Below, piece by piece: positions 24,723 through 34,271 of a DNA stretch of 64,000 bases; within the stretch, counting starts at the first letter, position 1, and every line of letters begins with the position of its first letter. Below the pieces are notes generated by a model, which was not told where the DNA came from, ran no database searches, and saw only the letters and a list, made by a program, of their open reading frames with translations. The stretch covers positions 310,001 through 374,000 of the forward strand of contig NZ_FNHY01000001.1 in the NCBI RefSeq assembly GCF_900103605.1, in the 5' to 3' direction. Position numbers and translations under genes: made by a program. This DNA comes from Psychrobacillus sp. OK028. GTDB lineage: Bacteria; Bacillota; Bacilli; Bacillales_A; Planococcaceae.

Positions 24723-26873
24723 ATGCAAATGAAACAACAGGATGAAAAAAGTCCTTTAGAAACGTACGGTCGAAATCTAGTTACTGCAGTAAAGGAAGGA
24801 AAAATGGATCCGGTTATAGGTCGAGATCAGGAAATTAGAGATGTTATTCGTATATTATCAAGAAAAACGAAGAATAATCCTGTCCTGATTGGAGAGCCTG
24901 GTGTAGGTAAAACTGCCATTGTAGAAGGCCTTGCTCAGCGTATTGTACGTAAGGACGTACCAGAAGGGTTAAAAGAAAAGGAAATTTTTGAACTTGATAT
25001 GAGTTCCTTAATCGCTGGAGCAAAATATCGCGGAGAATTTGAGGAGCGTCTGCAAGCAGTTTTAAAGCAAGTGAAAGACAGTGAAGGTCAAATTATATTG
25101 TTCATCGATGAGATTCATACAATAGTTGGTGCAGGAAAATCGGACGGTGCAATGGACGCTGGAAATATGCTAAAACCAATGTTAGCACGTGGTGAACTGC
25201 ATTGTATTGGTGCGACAACACTGGATGAGTATCGGATGTATATAGAAAAAGACCCTGCACTGGAAAGACGCTTCCAGCAAGTGATGGTAAGAGAGCCATC
25301 AATAGAAGATACTGTTTCTATATTACGTGGCCTAAAGGAACGCTTCGAGCTACATCATGGTGTGCGGATTCATGACCGAGCAATCGTTGCAGCAGCCGAG
25401 CTTTCTAATCGATACATTACAGAACGATTTTTGCCGGACAAAGCAATCGATTTAGTGGATGAGGCATGTGCAATGATTCGAACAGAAATTGATTCTATGC
25501 CACAAGAGCTTGATGAAGTTACGAGAAAAATGATGCAGCTTCAAATCGAAGAACAAGCATTAATGAAAGAAAAAGATGCTGCTAGTCAAAAAAGATTAGA
25601 GCAGCTAAGAGTAGACTTAAAGGAATTAGAAACATCTACAAGTGAAATGCGCACAAAATGGGAGCAAGAGAAGGAAGCCATTCAAGTAATTCAACAGAAG
25701 CGGGAAGAATTGGATCGCAATCGAAGAGAGTTAGAAGAAGCGGAAAATCAATACGATCTAAACAAGGCAGCTGAACTTCGTCACGGGAAAATTCCTACAC
25801 TAGAAAAAGAGCTTCAACTGTATGAAAATGAAGTAAATGAAGAATCAGAAACTCGTCTTTTACGTGAAGAAGTAACTGCAGAAGAAATTGCGTCCATCGT
25901 ATCCAGATGGACAGGGATTCCAGTTACGAAACTCGTTGAAGGAGAGAGAGAAAAGCTTTTACGCTTAAAAGAAACATTAGGAGAGCGTGTAGTTGGACAA
26001 GATCAAGCAGTCCAATTAGTGACAGAAGCTGTTTGGCGTGCAAGAGCAGGTATTAAGGATCCAAACAAACCAATCGGCTCTTTCTTATTTTTAGGACCTA
26101 CCGGCGTAGGTAAAACGGAGCTAGCTAAATCATTAGCCGCAAATTTATTTGATTCGGAGGAGCATTTTATCCGAATTGATATGTCTGAGTATATGGAAAA
26201 GCATAGTGTTTCTCGTTTAGTCGGTGCACCCCCCGGATACATCGGGTATGAAGAAGGTGGTCAATTAACAGAAGCTGTTCGTAGAAATCCATATTCAGTT
26301 GTACTACTAGATGAAATAGAAAAAGCACATCCGGATGTTGCCAATATATTATTGCAATTGATGGATGATGGCCGAATTACAGATAGTCAAGGAAGAATCG
26401 TAAACTTTACAAATACGATTGTTATCCTTACTTCTAATATAGGATCTCAGTATTTAGCCAATACGACTGGAGAGGTTTCGGATCAAGAAGAGACACTAGT
26501 CATGAGTGCTTTACGTGAGCATTTCAAACCAGAATTATTGAATCGTTTAGATGACATCATTATGTTCCACTCATTGACTACACATCATTTTGTTAAAATT
26601 ACAGAAAAATACGTAAAACAACTGCAAAAACGTTTACGTGAACAAGAAATTGAGTTACAAGTGGATGATGCAGTATTACATTGGATCGTTGAGGAAGGGA
26701 CAGACGCTGCATTTGGTGCAAGACCATTAAAACGATACATCCAACGTTATTTAGAAACAGCAGTTGCCAAACTTTTAATCGGTGGCACTGTTTTACCAGG
26801 CAGCAAGATAGTTGCTAAAATGGAAGACAATGAACTAAAAGTTTTGAGTGAAAGTGAATCTAGTTCAATCTAA
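24723..26873 (+). CDS. clpB: ClpB-type AAA+ disaggregase lacking the N-terminal domain
   Basis: 716-residue Hsp100 unfoldase with two AAA+ modules. The first Walker A GEPGVGKT is at 57-64, the second GPTGVGKT at about 458-465, a separation of about 401 residues, close to that of E. coli ClpB. Between them is a long charged coiled-coil M-domain of ClpB type (from about residue 255), and [11 protein letters not shown] and [20 protein letters not shown] are present. The usual ~150-residue substrate-binding N-domain is missing: the protein begins at PLETYGRNL, close to the internal start of the short E. coli isoform. No P-element tripeptide of ClpC/ClpE (IGF/VGF) or zinc finger is seen. Ribosome site aaaaggagatg. 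CtsR-controlled. Confidence 0.88.
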   Translation: MQMKQQDEKSPLETYGRNLVTAVKEGKMDPVIGRDQEIRDVIRILSRKTKNNPVLIGEPGVGKTAIVEGLAQRIVRKDVPEGLKEKEIFELDMSSLIAGAKYRGEFEERLQAVLKQVKDSEGQIILFIDEIHTIVGAGKSDGAMDAGNMLKPMLARGELHCIGATTLDEYRMYIEKDPALERRFQQVMVREPSIEDTVSILRGLKERFELHHGVRIHDRAIVAAAELSNRYITERFLPDKAIDLVDEACAMIRTEIDSMPQELDEVTRKMMQLQIEEQALMKEKDAASQKRLEQLRVDLKELETSTSEMRTKWEQEKEAIQVIQQKREELDRNRRELEEAENQYDLNKAAELRHGKIPTLEKELQLYENEVNEESETRLLREEVTAEEIASIVSRWTGIPVTKLVEGEREKLLRLKETLGERVVGQDQAVQLVTEAVWRARAGIKDPNKPIGSFLFLGPTGVGKTELAKSLAANLFDSEEHFIRIDMSEYMEKHSVSRLVGAPPGYIGYEEGGQLTEAVRRNPYSVVLLDEIEKAHPDVANILLQLMDDGRITDSQGRIVNFTNTIVILTSNIGSQYLANTTGEVSDQEETLVMSALREHFKPELLNRLDDIIMFHSLTTHHFVKITEKYVKQLQKRLREQEIELQVDDAVLHWIVEEGTDAAFGARPLKRYIQRYLETAVAKLLIGGTVLPGSKIVAKMEDNELKVLSESESSSI

Positions 26874-26886
26874 GTTCGTGAAAATT

Positions 26887-26936
26887 AAACCATAGATATG
26901 CCACACAACTAACGTGGAATATCTATGGTTTTTTTC
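26887..26936 (+). terminator. Terminator after the clpB-like gene
   Basis: aaaccatagatat pairs with atatctatggttt across a larger loop, followed by T7. Confidence 0.85.
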
Positions 26937-26947
26937 ATGCAAAGGCT

Positions 26948-27098
26948 TTCGTATACCTTTGATGTCTCTCGTATATGAGTGTTTCTCTCTTGGATAATCA
27001 GTAATCACTCTTGTATGAGGCAAGCACTCTCATATGGGTATGGATGTCTCTCGTATATGTGCGAAACTCTCTTGGACAGCCGGTAATTATTCGCGTAT
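26948..27098. repeat. Array of CTCTCGTATATG-like motifs with ~21-bp period
   Basis: Variants of ctctcgtatatg, ctctcttgga and ctcttgtatg recur with their cores at about 26948, 26968, 26987, 27008, 27029, 27050, 27069 and 27092, a step of 19-23 and mostly 21 bp. It lies between two terminators in a convergent spacer. Confidence 0.7.
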
Positions 27099-27124
27099 AT
27101 TTCTCCACAAAATTCTCAGGAAAC

Positions 27125-27156
27125 AAAAACAGCCTCCCAATGGAAGGCTGTTTTTT
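27125..27156 (-). terminator. Terminator of yjzD (usable on both strands)
   Basis: aaaaacagcctcc / ggaaggctgtttttt with a short loop; A and T runs on both sides. It touches the yjzD stop codon. Confidence 0.85.
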
Positions 27157-27343
27157 AGTGATGTGCTTTAGCTGCTGGTTCGTCAGGAATGATTGCTGCG
27201 ATTACTAAAACCAAAATGGCAACAGGAATGGACATGATAATACCATTCATGAATACAAACTCAACGTTTTGAACGGAGCTAACAACATAATTTAACATAG
27301 AAACTAAAAGTACTGACCAGAAAAACGTCATAATATATTGCAT
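27155..27343 (-). CDS. yjzD: YjzD family (DUF2929) small membrane protein
   Basis: 62 residues with two membrane segments (about 4-24 and 31-52) and a polar end PDEPAAKAHH. The opening MQYIMTFFWSVLLVSMLNYV is typical of DUF2929. Function unknown. The ATG follows gaggtgaatatc; a longer in-frame extension to 27403 lacks a ribosome site. In B. subtilis yjzD lies a few genes upstream of fabHA, and here it is directly divergent from fabH. Confidence 0.75.
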   Translation of the reverse strand: MQYIMTFFWSVLLVSMLNYVVSSVQNVEFVFMNGIIMSIPVAILVLVIAAIIPDEPAAKAHH

Positions 27344-27432
27344 GATATTCACCTCAACACTAATTTTACTATATGTATCATAACATAGCATACCATTTAA
27401 CAAAAGAATATTTGGGAAAACAAACTCTGTTG

Positions 27433-27461
27433 TTGAAAAATGTACATATATTCGTTATTAT
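27433..27461 (+). promoter_or_regulatory. Promoter of fabH
   Basis: TTGAAA (27433-27438), 17-bp spacer, TATTAT (27456-27461). Confidence 0.75.
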
Positions 27462-27477
27462 TAACACCAGGTACTAA
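27461..27477 (+). promoter_or_regulatory. FapR operator
   Basis: TTAACACCAGGTACTAA agrees with the FapR consensus TTAGTACCTGGTACTAA at 14 of 17 positions and touches the -10 hexamer. FapR represses fatty acid synthesis genes until malonyl-CoA releases it. Confidence 0.85.
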
Positions 27478-27506
27478 TAATAGATTACAAGAAAAGAGGA
27501 ACATTC

Positions 27507-28442
27507 ATGAATGCAGGAATAATTGGTTTAGGGACATATGCACCTGAACATATTTTGACAAATGAAGACCTTGAAAAACGAATGGATACATCTGACGAAT
27601 GGATTAGAACGATGACTGGTATAGAAGAACGTCGAATTGCTGGAGCAGAAGAGAATACATCTCATATGGCTGTGAAAGCTGCAAAAGAAGCAATTAAAGA
27701 TGCAGGTATTAACGCCGATCAAATTGGTTTAATACTTGTGGCAACAGTAACTCCAGATCGTCCATTCCCAAGTGTTTCTACGATGTTACAAGAACAACTT
27801 GGTGCTAAAAATGCGGCTGCAATGGATTTATCTGCTGCATGTGCAGGATTTATATATGGACTAGTAACAGCAAAGCAATTTGTTGAGTCTGATACGTATT
27901 CTCACGTTCTTGTCGTGGGAGTTGAAAAATTATCTAAAATTACTGATTGGGAAGATAGAAACACAGCAGTGCTATTTGGTGATGGTGCTGGTGCTGTGGT
28001 GATAAGCAAAGTTTCTGAAGGACGGGGTATTTTATCTTTCGAACTTGGTGCTGACGGTAGTGGTGGTAAGCATTTATCACAAGAAGGTCCACATCTTCAA
28101 ATGAACGGACGAGAAGTATTCAAATTTGCTGTAAGACAAATGGGTGAATCTGCCGTTAATGTAATAGAAAAAGCCGGATTAAACAAAGAAGAAATTGACA
28201 TGCTAATTCCACACCAAGCGAATATTCGTATAATGGAATCCGCAAGAGAAAGACTAGGGTTACCACTTGAGAAGATGTCTAAAACAATTCATAAGTACGG
28301 TAATACATCTTCAGCTTCCATTCCATTATCTTTAAATGAAGAAGTTAAAAATGGTAAAGTAAAAGATGATGATACAATTGTTATGGTAGGTTTTGGTGGA
28401 GGTTTGACTTGGGGAGCAATTACTTTAAAATGGGGAAAATAA
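27507..28442 (+). CDS. fabH: Beta-ketoacyl-ACP synthase III
   Basis: Initiates fatty acid synthesis by condensing an acyl-CoA primer with malonyl-ACP; in Bacillales it accepts branched primers. The 311-residue product has the complete Cys-His-Asn triad: Cys112 in SAACAGF, His in IPHQANIRI and Asn in [11 protein letters not shown]. Ends [15 protein letters not shown], as usual. Ribosome site aaaagaggaac. It starts the fabH-fabF operon, 28 bp before fabF. Confidence 0.96.
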   Translation: MNAGIIGLGTYAPEHILTNEDLEKRMDTSDEWIRTMTGIEERRIAGAEENTSHMAVKAAKEAIKDAGINADQIGLILVATVTPDRPFPSVSTMLQEQLGAKNAAAMDLSAACAGFIYGLVTAKQFVESDTYSHVLVVGVEKLSKITDWEDRNTAVLFGDGAGAVVISKVSEGRGILSFELGADGSGGKHLSQEGPHLQMNGREVFKFAVRQMGESAVNVIEKAGLNKEEIDMLIPHQANIRIMESARERLGLPLEKMSKTIHKYGNTSSASIPLSLNEEVKNGKVKDDDTIVMVGFGGGLTWGAITLKWGK

Positions 28443-28470
28443 ACGTACAATTTGGAAGGGTGAAAAATTC

Positions 28471-29706
28471 ATGACAAAACGTCGAGTAGTAGTGACAGGT
28501 ATAGGCGCTGTTACACCACTAGGAAATGATATAGAAACAACTTGGTCAGGTATTAAAGAAGGTAAATCTGGTGTGGGTATGCTAACTAGACTAGATGCTT
28601 CACAGTTTGCTGCTAAGGTTGCAGCAGAAGTAAAGGATTTTGATATTGAGAAGTACATTGAAAGAAAAGAAGCACGTAAAATGGATCGTTTCACCCATTA
28701 TGCATTAGCTGCTTCAATTATGGCTGTAGAGGATGCAAATCTTACAATTACAGAAGAAGTGGGCCTTCGTACAGGAGTATGGATTGGTTCTGGTATAGGT
28801 GGAATGGAAACCTATGAGGCACAATTCCGTACCTTTTTAGAAAAAGGTGCACGCCGAGTAAGTCCATTTTTTGTTCCTATGATGATTCCCGATATGGCAG
28901 CAGGTCAAGTTTCAATTCATTTTGGTGCTAAAGCTATTAATTCCTGTTCGGTAACAGCATGTGCTTCTGGTACTAACTCAATTGGAGATGCGTTTAAGGT
29001 AATTGAACGTGGAGATGCTGACGTTATGATAACAGGTGGAGCAGAGTCTCCAATTACTAATATGTCCGTAGCAGGATTTGTATCGAATACTGCACTTACG
29101 CTAAATACGGAGCCTGAAAAAGCATCACGTCCATTTGATGCGAATCGTGATGGATTTGTAATAGGTGAAGGTGCAGGTATAATTATTTTAGAGGAATATG
29201 AACATGCAGTAGCTCGTGGTGCAAAAATTTATGCAGAAATTATTGGCTATGGTTCTACAGGTGATGCTCATCATATCACTGCTCCAGCTCCAGGTGGAGA
29301 AGGTGCTGCTCGTGCGATGAACCAAGCAATTGAAGATGCATCAATTTCACCAGACCAAGTCGATTATATTAATGCACATGGAACGAGCACGCCATATAAT
29401 GATCATTTTGAAACAATGGCAGTGAAAACTGTTTTTGGTGAACATGCCTATAAATTAGCGATGAGCTCAACAAAGTCCATGACTGGCCACCTTCTAGGAG
29501 CAGCCGGTGGGGTGGAAGCAATCTTCACTGTATTAGCCTTAAAAGAAGGAATCTTACCTCCGACAATGAATTTGGAAACACCAGATCCACAATGTGATTT
29601 GGATTATGTTCCGAATGCTGCAAGAAAAGCGGATATCGAATTTGCTATGAGTAATTCATTAGGTTTCGGTGGACATAATGCAAGTATATTATTTAAAAAA
29701 GCATAA
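28471..29706 (+). CDS. fabF: Beta-ketoacyl-ACP synthase II
   Basis: Elongating condensing enzyme of type II fatty acid synthesis in the cytosol. 411 residues; nucleophile Cys164 in [11 protein letters not shown], histidines in [12 protein letters not shown] and [13 protein letters not shown], and the C-terminal [17 protein letters not shown]. Intact, full length. Ribosome site ggaagggtg. Cotranscribed with fabH from the FapR-controlled promoter and closed by a terminator. Confidence 0.97.
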   Translation: MTKRRVVVTGIGAVTPLGNDIETTWSGIKEGKSGVGMLTRLDASQFAAKVAAEVKDFDIEKYIERKEARKMDRFTHYALAASIMAVEDANLTITEEVGLRTGVWIGSGIGGMETYEAQFRTFLEKGARRVSPFFVPMMIPDMAAGQVSIHFGAKAINSCSVTACASGTNSIGDAFKVIERGDADVMITGGAESPITNMSVAGFVSNTALTLNTEPEKASRPFDANRDGFVIGEGAGIIILEEYEHAVARGAKIYAEIIGYGSTGDAHHITAPAPGGEGAARAMNQAIEDASISPDQVDYINAHGTSTPYNDHFETMAVKTVFGEHAYKLAMSSTKSMTGHLLGAAGGVEAIFTVLALKEGILPPTMNLETPDPQCDLDYVPNAARKADIEFAMSNSLGFGGHNASILFKKA

Positions 29707-29718
29707 ATTTATTTTTAT

Positions 29719-29754
29719 AAACGTGAAATCGGTTATTTGATTTCACGTTTTTTT
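29719..29754 (+). terminator. Terminator after fabF
   Basis: aaacgtgaaatc / gatttcacgttt stem followed by T run. Confidence 0.9.
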
Positions 29755-29806
29755 CTATACTTTGGGAAATGTATAGCCCTTAGAATATTTATAAAACCTT
29801 TAAATA

Positions 29807-29912
29807 CTGACTGTTCTCTGTTGCTGCTGTGACACCTGGGGGAAACAGCGCAGGGGAGACAGTATAGGCTCGAGCTGGATGCCAGGAAAGTGTCAGCTGT
29901 AACGAAAAACAA
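29807..29912 (-). repeat. Diverged GC-rich dispersed repeat, unit C type
   Basis: gctgtgacacctggggg ... cagcgcaggggagacagtatag ... ctcgagctggatgccagg ... gtgtcagctg keeps the layout and the conserved aggctcgagc box of unit C, but with compensating changes: TGACACCTGG still pairs with CCAGG and GTGTCA. Stem conservation despite sequence change hints that structure matters. Confidence 0.6.
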
Positions 29913-29936
29913 TTGTAGGCGAAACCTAGTAGAAAG

Positions 29937-29977
29937 TCTTGAAATTTTATCATTGTAAAATTTTTAAGATTTTTTTT
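29937..29977 (+). terminator. Possible terminator in the fabF-opp spacer
   Basis: tcttgaaatttta pairs with taaaatttttaaga, followed by eight T. It is AT-rich. It has no gene directly before it. The rest of the 29707-30350 spacer is AT-rich; I find no convincing promoter. Confidence 0.45.
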
Positions 29978-30350
29978 GTTGAAATTTTTGAGACCTTCTC
30001 TTTTTAATTACTTATACAATGCTTTAAAGCGTTGAAACGCTAGTGTTTCAGAAGAATAAATGATATTTTATTGATAATATTTATAGAATATAATGAATAA
30101 TTAGTATCCTGGAAAAATTTTTTTATTTAATAAAAAATACCAAAAAACCTTGTTATTCCTAGATTTGTTTTAGGTCTAATTTTTCTAAAAAGAGTCAATT
30201 GATCAAATAATGAAAAAATATTATTGCGATTGTAATCAAACTGTAATAGAATTTAACAATGAGCTAACAAAAAAACAGAAAATTGTAATATTTAGTGAGA
30301 TAGTAATCTTTCAAATTAATAGTTTAGTAGCGATGACTGAAAGGAGCAAT

Positions 30351-31364
30351 ATGTTGAACAACTTAGATCAGCTTTTAACTATAAATGACTTACATACTGG
30401 TTTTCGCATAAAAGATACATATTACGATGCAGTAGATGGTGTATCCGTAAATTTAAAAAGAAATGAAATACTTGCAGTAGTTGGTGAATCTGGCTGTGGA
30501 AAATCGACCTTAGCAACTTCTATTATCGGATTATACGATCATAATAAGACAAGAGTTCAAGGAGAAATCCTATACAAAGGTCAAAACCTTGCATTACTGG
30601 AAGAGGAAAAGTTAAATGATGTTCGTGGTGAAGAGATCGGAATGATATTCCAAGATCCACTGTCTGCTCTGAATCCATTGATGAGAATTGGAGATCAGAT
30701 TGAAGAAGGTCTTGTGTATCATACTAAAATGTCCAAACAAGAACGAAATAATCGAGTTTTGGAATTGTTAAAACAAGTTGGAATCCCAAATCCAGAGCGA
30801 ATTGCTAGACAGTTTCCGCATCAGCTTTCGGGAGGGATGAGGCAGCGTGTCATTATTGCCATCGCTATTTCGTGTAAACCGAATATTATTATTGCCGATG
30901 AGCCAACAACAGCACTAGATGTAACAATTCAAGCCCAAATCCTTGATTTGTTAAAGGAGCTCCAAAAAGAAACAGGAGCAGGTATTATTCTTATCACACA
31001 TGATTTAGGGGTAGTAGCTGAAACTGCAGACCGAGTCGCGGTTATGTATGCAGGTCAGATAATAGAAGAGGCGCCTGTGGAAGAACTATTTGCAAATCCT
31101 AGACATCCTTACACACGTTCTCTACTAAATTCTATTCCTCAAATGAATAGTGAAAACGATAAACTTCAAGTAATACAAGGAATGGTACCTTCATTAGTAA
31201 AACTACCTAGAGTAGGATGTAGATTCGCAGATCGTATTCCGTGGATTCCAGCAGAAGCGCATGAGGAAAATCCAACATTGCATGAAGTATCTCCAGGTCA
31301 TCTAGTTAGATGTACTTGTTGGCAGCATTTTCATTTTGAAAATGAAGGAGGTATCTCCCTATGA
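30351..31364 (+). CDS. oppD: Oligopeptide ABC transporter ATPase OppD/AppD (first opp operon)
   Basis: One of two ATPases powering peptide import. 337 residues: Walker A GESGCGKST, Q-loop MIFQDP, signature LSGGMRQR, Walker B IIIADEP and switch ITHDLG. The C-terminal oligopeptide extension is unusual: where most OppD proteins have a CRFxxRCPxA cysteine cluster this reads GCRFADRIPWIPAEA, and a later cysteine pair CTC is kept. The ATG after tgaaaggagc is chosen; a longer frame starting at 30210 has no ribosome site. Overlaps oppF by 4 bp. Two imperfect CodY-like boxes lie upstream, weakly supported. Confidence 0.9.
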   Translation: MLNNLDQLLTINDLHTGFRIKDTYYDAVDGVSVNLKRNEILAVVGESGCGKSTLATSIIGLYDHNKTRVQGEILYKGQNLALLEEEKLNDVRGEEIGMIFQDPLSALNPLMRIGDQIEEGLVYHTKMSKQERNNRVLELLKQVGIPNPERIARQFPHQLSGGMRQRVIIAIAISCKPNIIIADEPTTALDVTIQAQILDLLKELQKETGAGIILITHDLGVVAETADRVAVMYAGQIIEEAPVEELFANPRHPYTRSLLNSIPQMNSENDKLQVIQGMVPSLVKLPRVGCRFADRIPWIPAEAHEENPTLHEVSPGHLVRCTCWQHFHFENEGGISL

Positions 31365-32308
31365 GTTTCATGCAAATAAAGGACTTAAAAGTACATTATC
31401 CAATTCGTGGAGGATTCTTTAATACAGTTGTAGACAATGTGCACGCTGTGGATGGAATAAATCTTGAATTTGAAAAAGGGAAAGCTTACGGTCTAGTAGG
31501 TGAATCTGGTTGTGGAAAGTCTACAACAGGAAAATCTATTATTGGATTAGAAAAAATTACTTCAGGAAGTATTATTTATGAAGGAGAAAATGTTACGAAC
31601 AAAGTCAGAGGTCGAAATTCTGCTTATAATCGTGACATTCAAATGATCTTTCAGGATGCTCATTCGAGTCTAAATCCTCGAAAGCGAGTGCAAGATATTA
31701 TCGCAGAACCTATTCGCAACTTCTTAAAACTTTCTCCAGGCGAAGAAAGAAAAAGAATTAATGAATTACTAGCAATTGTGGGTATGAGCGAGGAAGCAAG
31801 ATTGAAATATCCACATGAATTTTCAGGGGGGCAAAAGCAGCGTATCGGTATTGCTCGTGCGATTGCTAGTAACCCGAAACTTATTATTGCAGATGAACCA
31901 GTATCGGCACTCGATTTATCAGTGCAAGCACAGGTTTTAAACTTCCTAAAAGATATCCAAGATGAATTTGGATTAAGTTACTTGTTTATTTCCCATGATC
32001 TTGGGGTTGTAAAACATATGTGTGATAATATCTCGATTATGTATAAAGGACGCTTTGTAGAGTCCGGGAATCGGAAAGATATATATACGAACCCACAACA
32101 TATATATACGAAGAGATTACTTTCAGCAATTCCAGAAGTAAATCCAACAGATCGTGAAGAGCGAAAGAAAGTTCGAAGAGCAGTAGAAGTAGATTATCTA
32201 ACAAATCATCATAATTATTATGATGAAAATGGTAGAGTATATGATTTACAACCAATTTCCGATACACACAAAGTAGCAATGAATGCTCAGAACAAAGGGG
32301 GCATGTAA
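31361..32308 (+). CDS. oppF: Oligopeptide ABC transporter ATPase OppF/AppF (first opp operon)
   Basis: Second ATPase of the complex, 315 residues. Walker A GESGCGKST, MIFQDAHSSLNPR, signature FSGGQKQRIGIARAIA, Walker B LIIADEP and ISHDLGVV are complete. Ends with a long polar tail that has NHHNYYDENGR. Ribosome site ggaggtatctcc in the end of oppD. Forms a heterodimer with OppD on the cytoplasmic face. Confidence 0.92.
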   Translation: MSFMQIKDLKVHYPIRGGFFNTVVDNVHAVDGINLEFEKGKAYGLVGESGCGKSTTGKSIIGLEKITSGSIIYEGENVTNKVRGRNSAYNRDIQMIFQDAHSSLNPRKRVQDIIAEPIRNFLKLSPGEERKRINELLAIVGMSEEARLKYPHEFSGGQKQRIGIARAIASNPKLIIADEPVSALDLSVQAQVLNFLKDIQDEFGLSYLFISHDLGVVKHMCDNISIMYKGRFVESGNRKDIYTNPQHIYTKRLLSAIPEVNPTDREERKKVRRAVEVDYLTNHHNYYDENGRVYDLQPISDTHKVAMNAQNKGGM

Positions 32309-32309
32309 T

Positions 32310-33272
32310 ATGTGGAAAACGATTGTAAGACGTATACTCGTTATGATTCCGCAATTATTTGTACTTAGTCTTTTAATATTTATTATGGCAAAGTTCATGC
32401 CTGGTGACCCTTTTACAGGACTAATTACTCCAGAAACCGATCCTGCTCGAGTAGAAGAACTACGTATTAAGGCGGGTTTCTATGATCCCTGGTATGTGCA
32501 ATACGTGAATTGGATTGGAAATGCTTTCCAAGGTGATTTCGGACGTAGCTATACGTTTAACGTACCGGTCTCGAATTTGATTGGAGACCGTGCACTCAAT
32601 ACATTATGGTTATCCTTACTAAGTGTCTTTTTATTATATTTAATCGCAATTCCTTTGGGAGTTCTTGCTGGGAGATTTCAAGATACATTCTTAGATAAAT
32701 CCATTGTATTTTATAGCTTTATAGTTTTTGCAATACCAACATTTGTATTGGGACTTATCAATCTGTTCTTCTTCGGTTATGAACTAGGTTGGTTTCCTAC
32801 AAGTGGGACGGTGGATATCAAATATGAGTCTGGAACTGCTGGTTTTGTCTGGAGTAAGTTCTATCATATTTTATTGCCAGCCATCACGTATGCCTTGCTT
32901 GCTACTACTGGGATTATTATGTATCTACGTTCGGAAATTATCGATTCCAAGTCGATGGATTATGTGCGAACTGCCAAAAGTAAGGGTATTCCTATCAACA
33001 AAGTATACTCTCGCCATATTTTCCGTAACTCACTGTTACCGATCGCAGCATTTTTAGGTTTCACTATTACTGGTCTCTTAGGTGGATCTATCTTTATTGA
33101 AACCATTTTTGGATATCCGGGTATGGGTAAATTATTCGTTGAGGCTATAAATGGGCGAGATTATAGTGTAATTACAGCACTTGTTATGCTTTATGGATTC
33201 TTAACATTATTAGGAAGTCTTTTATCCGATATCATCATGAGCATTGTTGACCCTCGAATTAGGATTGACTAA
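32310..33272 (+). CDS. oppB: Oligopeptide ABC transporter permease OppB (first opp operon)
   Basis: 320-residue permease with six membrane segments and the start RRILVMIPQLFVLSLLIF of the OppB family, FMPGDPF after the first helix, and the EAA-type loop with YVRTAKSKGIPINKVYSRH. Ribosome site aaaggggg, just after oppF. Pairs with OppC to form the channel. Confidence 0.92.
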   Translation: MWKTIVRRILVMIPQLFVLSLLIFIMAKFMPGDPFTGLITPETDPARVEELRIKAGFYDPWYVQYVNWIGNAFQGDFGRSYTFNVPVSNLIGDRALNTLWLSLLSVFLLYLIAIPLGVLAGRFQDTFLDKSIVFYSFIVFAIPTFVLGLINLFFFGYELGWFPTSGTVDIKYESGTAGFVWSKFYHILLPAITYALLATTGIIMYLRSEIIDSKSMDYVRTAKSKGIPINKVYSRHIFRNSLLPIAAFLGFTITGLLGGSIFIETIFGYPGMGKLFVEAINGRDYSVITALVMLYGFLTLLGSLLSDIIMSIVDPRIRID

Positions 33273-33302
33273 CAAAAATAATGGATAAGGAGAGTCCGAA
33301 TA

Positions 33303-34208
33303 ATGAAAAATACTGAAGCTATTGAACAAACAGAGATAAAAGTAAGCTCTCCACCTACAGGATTTCAAGTTATTGCGCGAGAGTTTATGAAGGATAAATT
33401 AGCAATGTTTTCGCTTATATCTTTAATCATCGTAATTGGAGGTATATATTACTGGGCATCGCAAATCGACCAAACACAATTGATGCGAATAAGCTTACGG
33501 GATAAGTTAGCAGAACCTGGTGAGAAATTCTGGTTAGGAGCGGACAAAGGTGGGCGGGATATTCTTGGACAATTGATCGTAGGTGCACGAAACTCTTTGA
33601 CAATTGCGATTTTAGTAACGCTCATCACGGGTTTTGTAGGTGTTGTTATTGGATTAATTTGCGGTTATTTTGGAGGATTAATTGACAATATCTTCATGCG
33701 TATTATAGATTTCTTCATAACTATTCCGTCATTGATGATTATTATTGTTTTTGTGACTATCATTCCAAAGTATTCTATTGTGGAATTCATACTTATTATG
33801 AGTTTGTTTTTATGGGTAGGTACAGCTAGGCTTATAAGAAGTAAGGCACTTTCCGAAAGTAGACGTGATTACATTAGTGCTTCGAAAACATTAGGCACAA
33901 GGAATATCGTAATTATTTTCAAAGAAATGATGCCGAATTTAAGTTCTATCTTAATTGTAGATATGACCTTAAACTTTGCAGGAAATGTTGGACTAGAAAC
34001 TGGTCTATCGTTTTTAGGCTTTGGTCTACCACCATCAACACCAAGTTTAGGGACACTTGTAAGCTATGCAACCGATCCGTTTATTATGGAAAATGCGTGG
34101 TGGAACTGGTTACCAGCAGCAATACTGATCTTATTACTAATGCTAGCGATCAATTATGTTGGTCAGGCAATCCGAAGATCTGCTGATGCACGTCAACGAC
34201 TTGGTTAA
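33303..34208 (+). CDS. oppC: Oligopeptide ABC transporter permease OppC (first opp operon)
   Basis: 301-residue permease with six membrane segments. Features are WLGADKGGRDILGQLIVGAR after the first helix, the EAA loop with DYISASKTLGTRN and the family ending GQAIRRSADARQR. Ribosome site ataaggagagtcc. Followed after 63 bp by its binding protein gene. Confidence 0.92.
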   Translation: MKNTEAIEQTEIKVSSPPTGFQVIAREFMKDKLAMFSLISLIIVIGGIYYWASQIDQTQLMRISLRDKLAEPGEKFWLGADKGGRDILGQLIVGARNSLTIAILVTLITGFVGVVIGLICGYFGGLIDNIFMRIIDFFITIPSLMIIIVFVTIIPKYSIVEFILIMSLFLWVGTARLIRSKALSESRRDYISASKTLGTRNIVIIFKEMMPNLSSILIVDMTLNFAGNVGLETGLSFLGFGLPPSTPSLGTLVSYATDPFIMENAWWNWLPAAILILLLMLAINYVGQAIRRSADARQRLG

Positions 34209-34271
34209 AACTGTTATTAGACGCAAGAGCGTTTGATATATAAAAAAAGATATAAAAGGGAGGAAAAAAGA

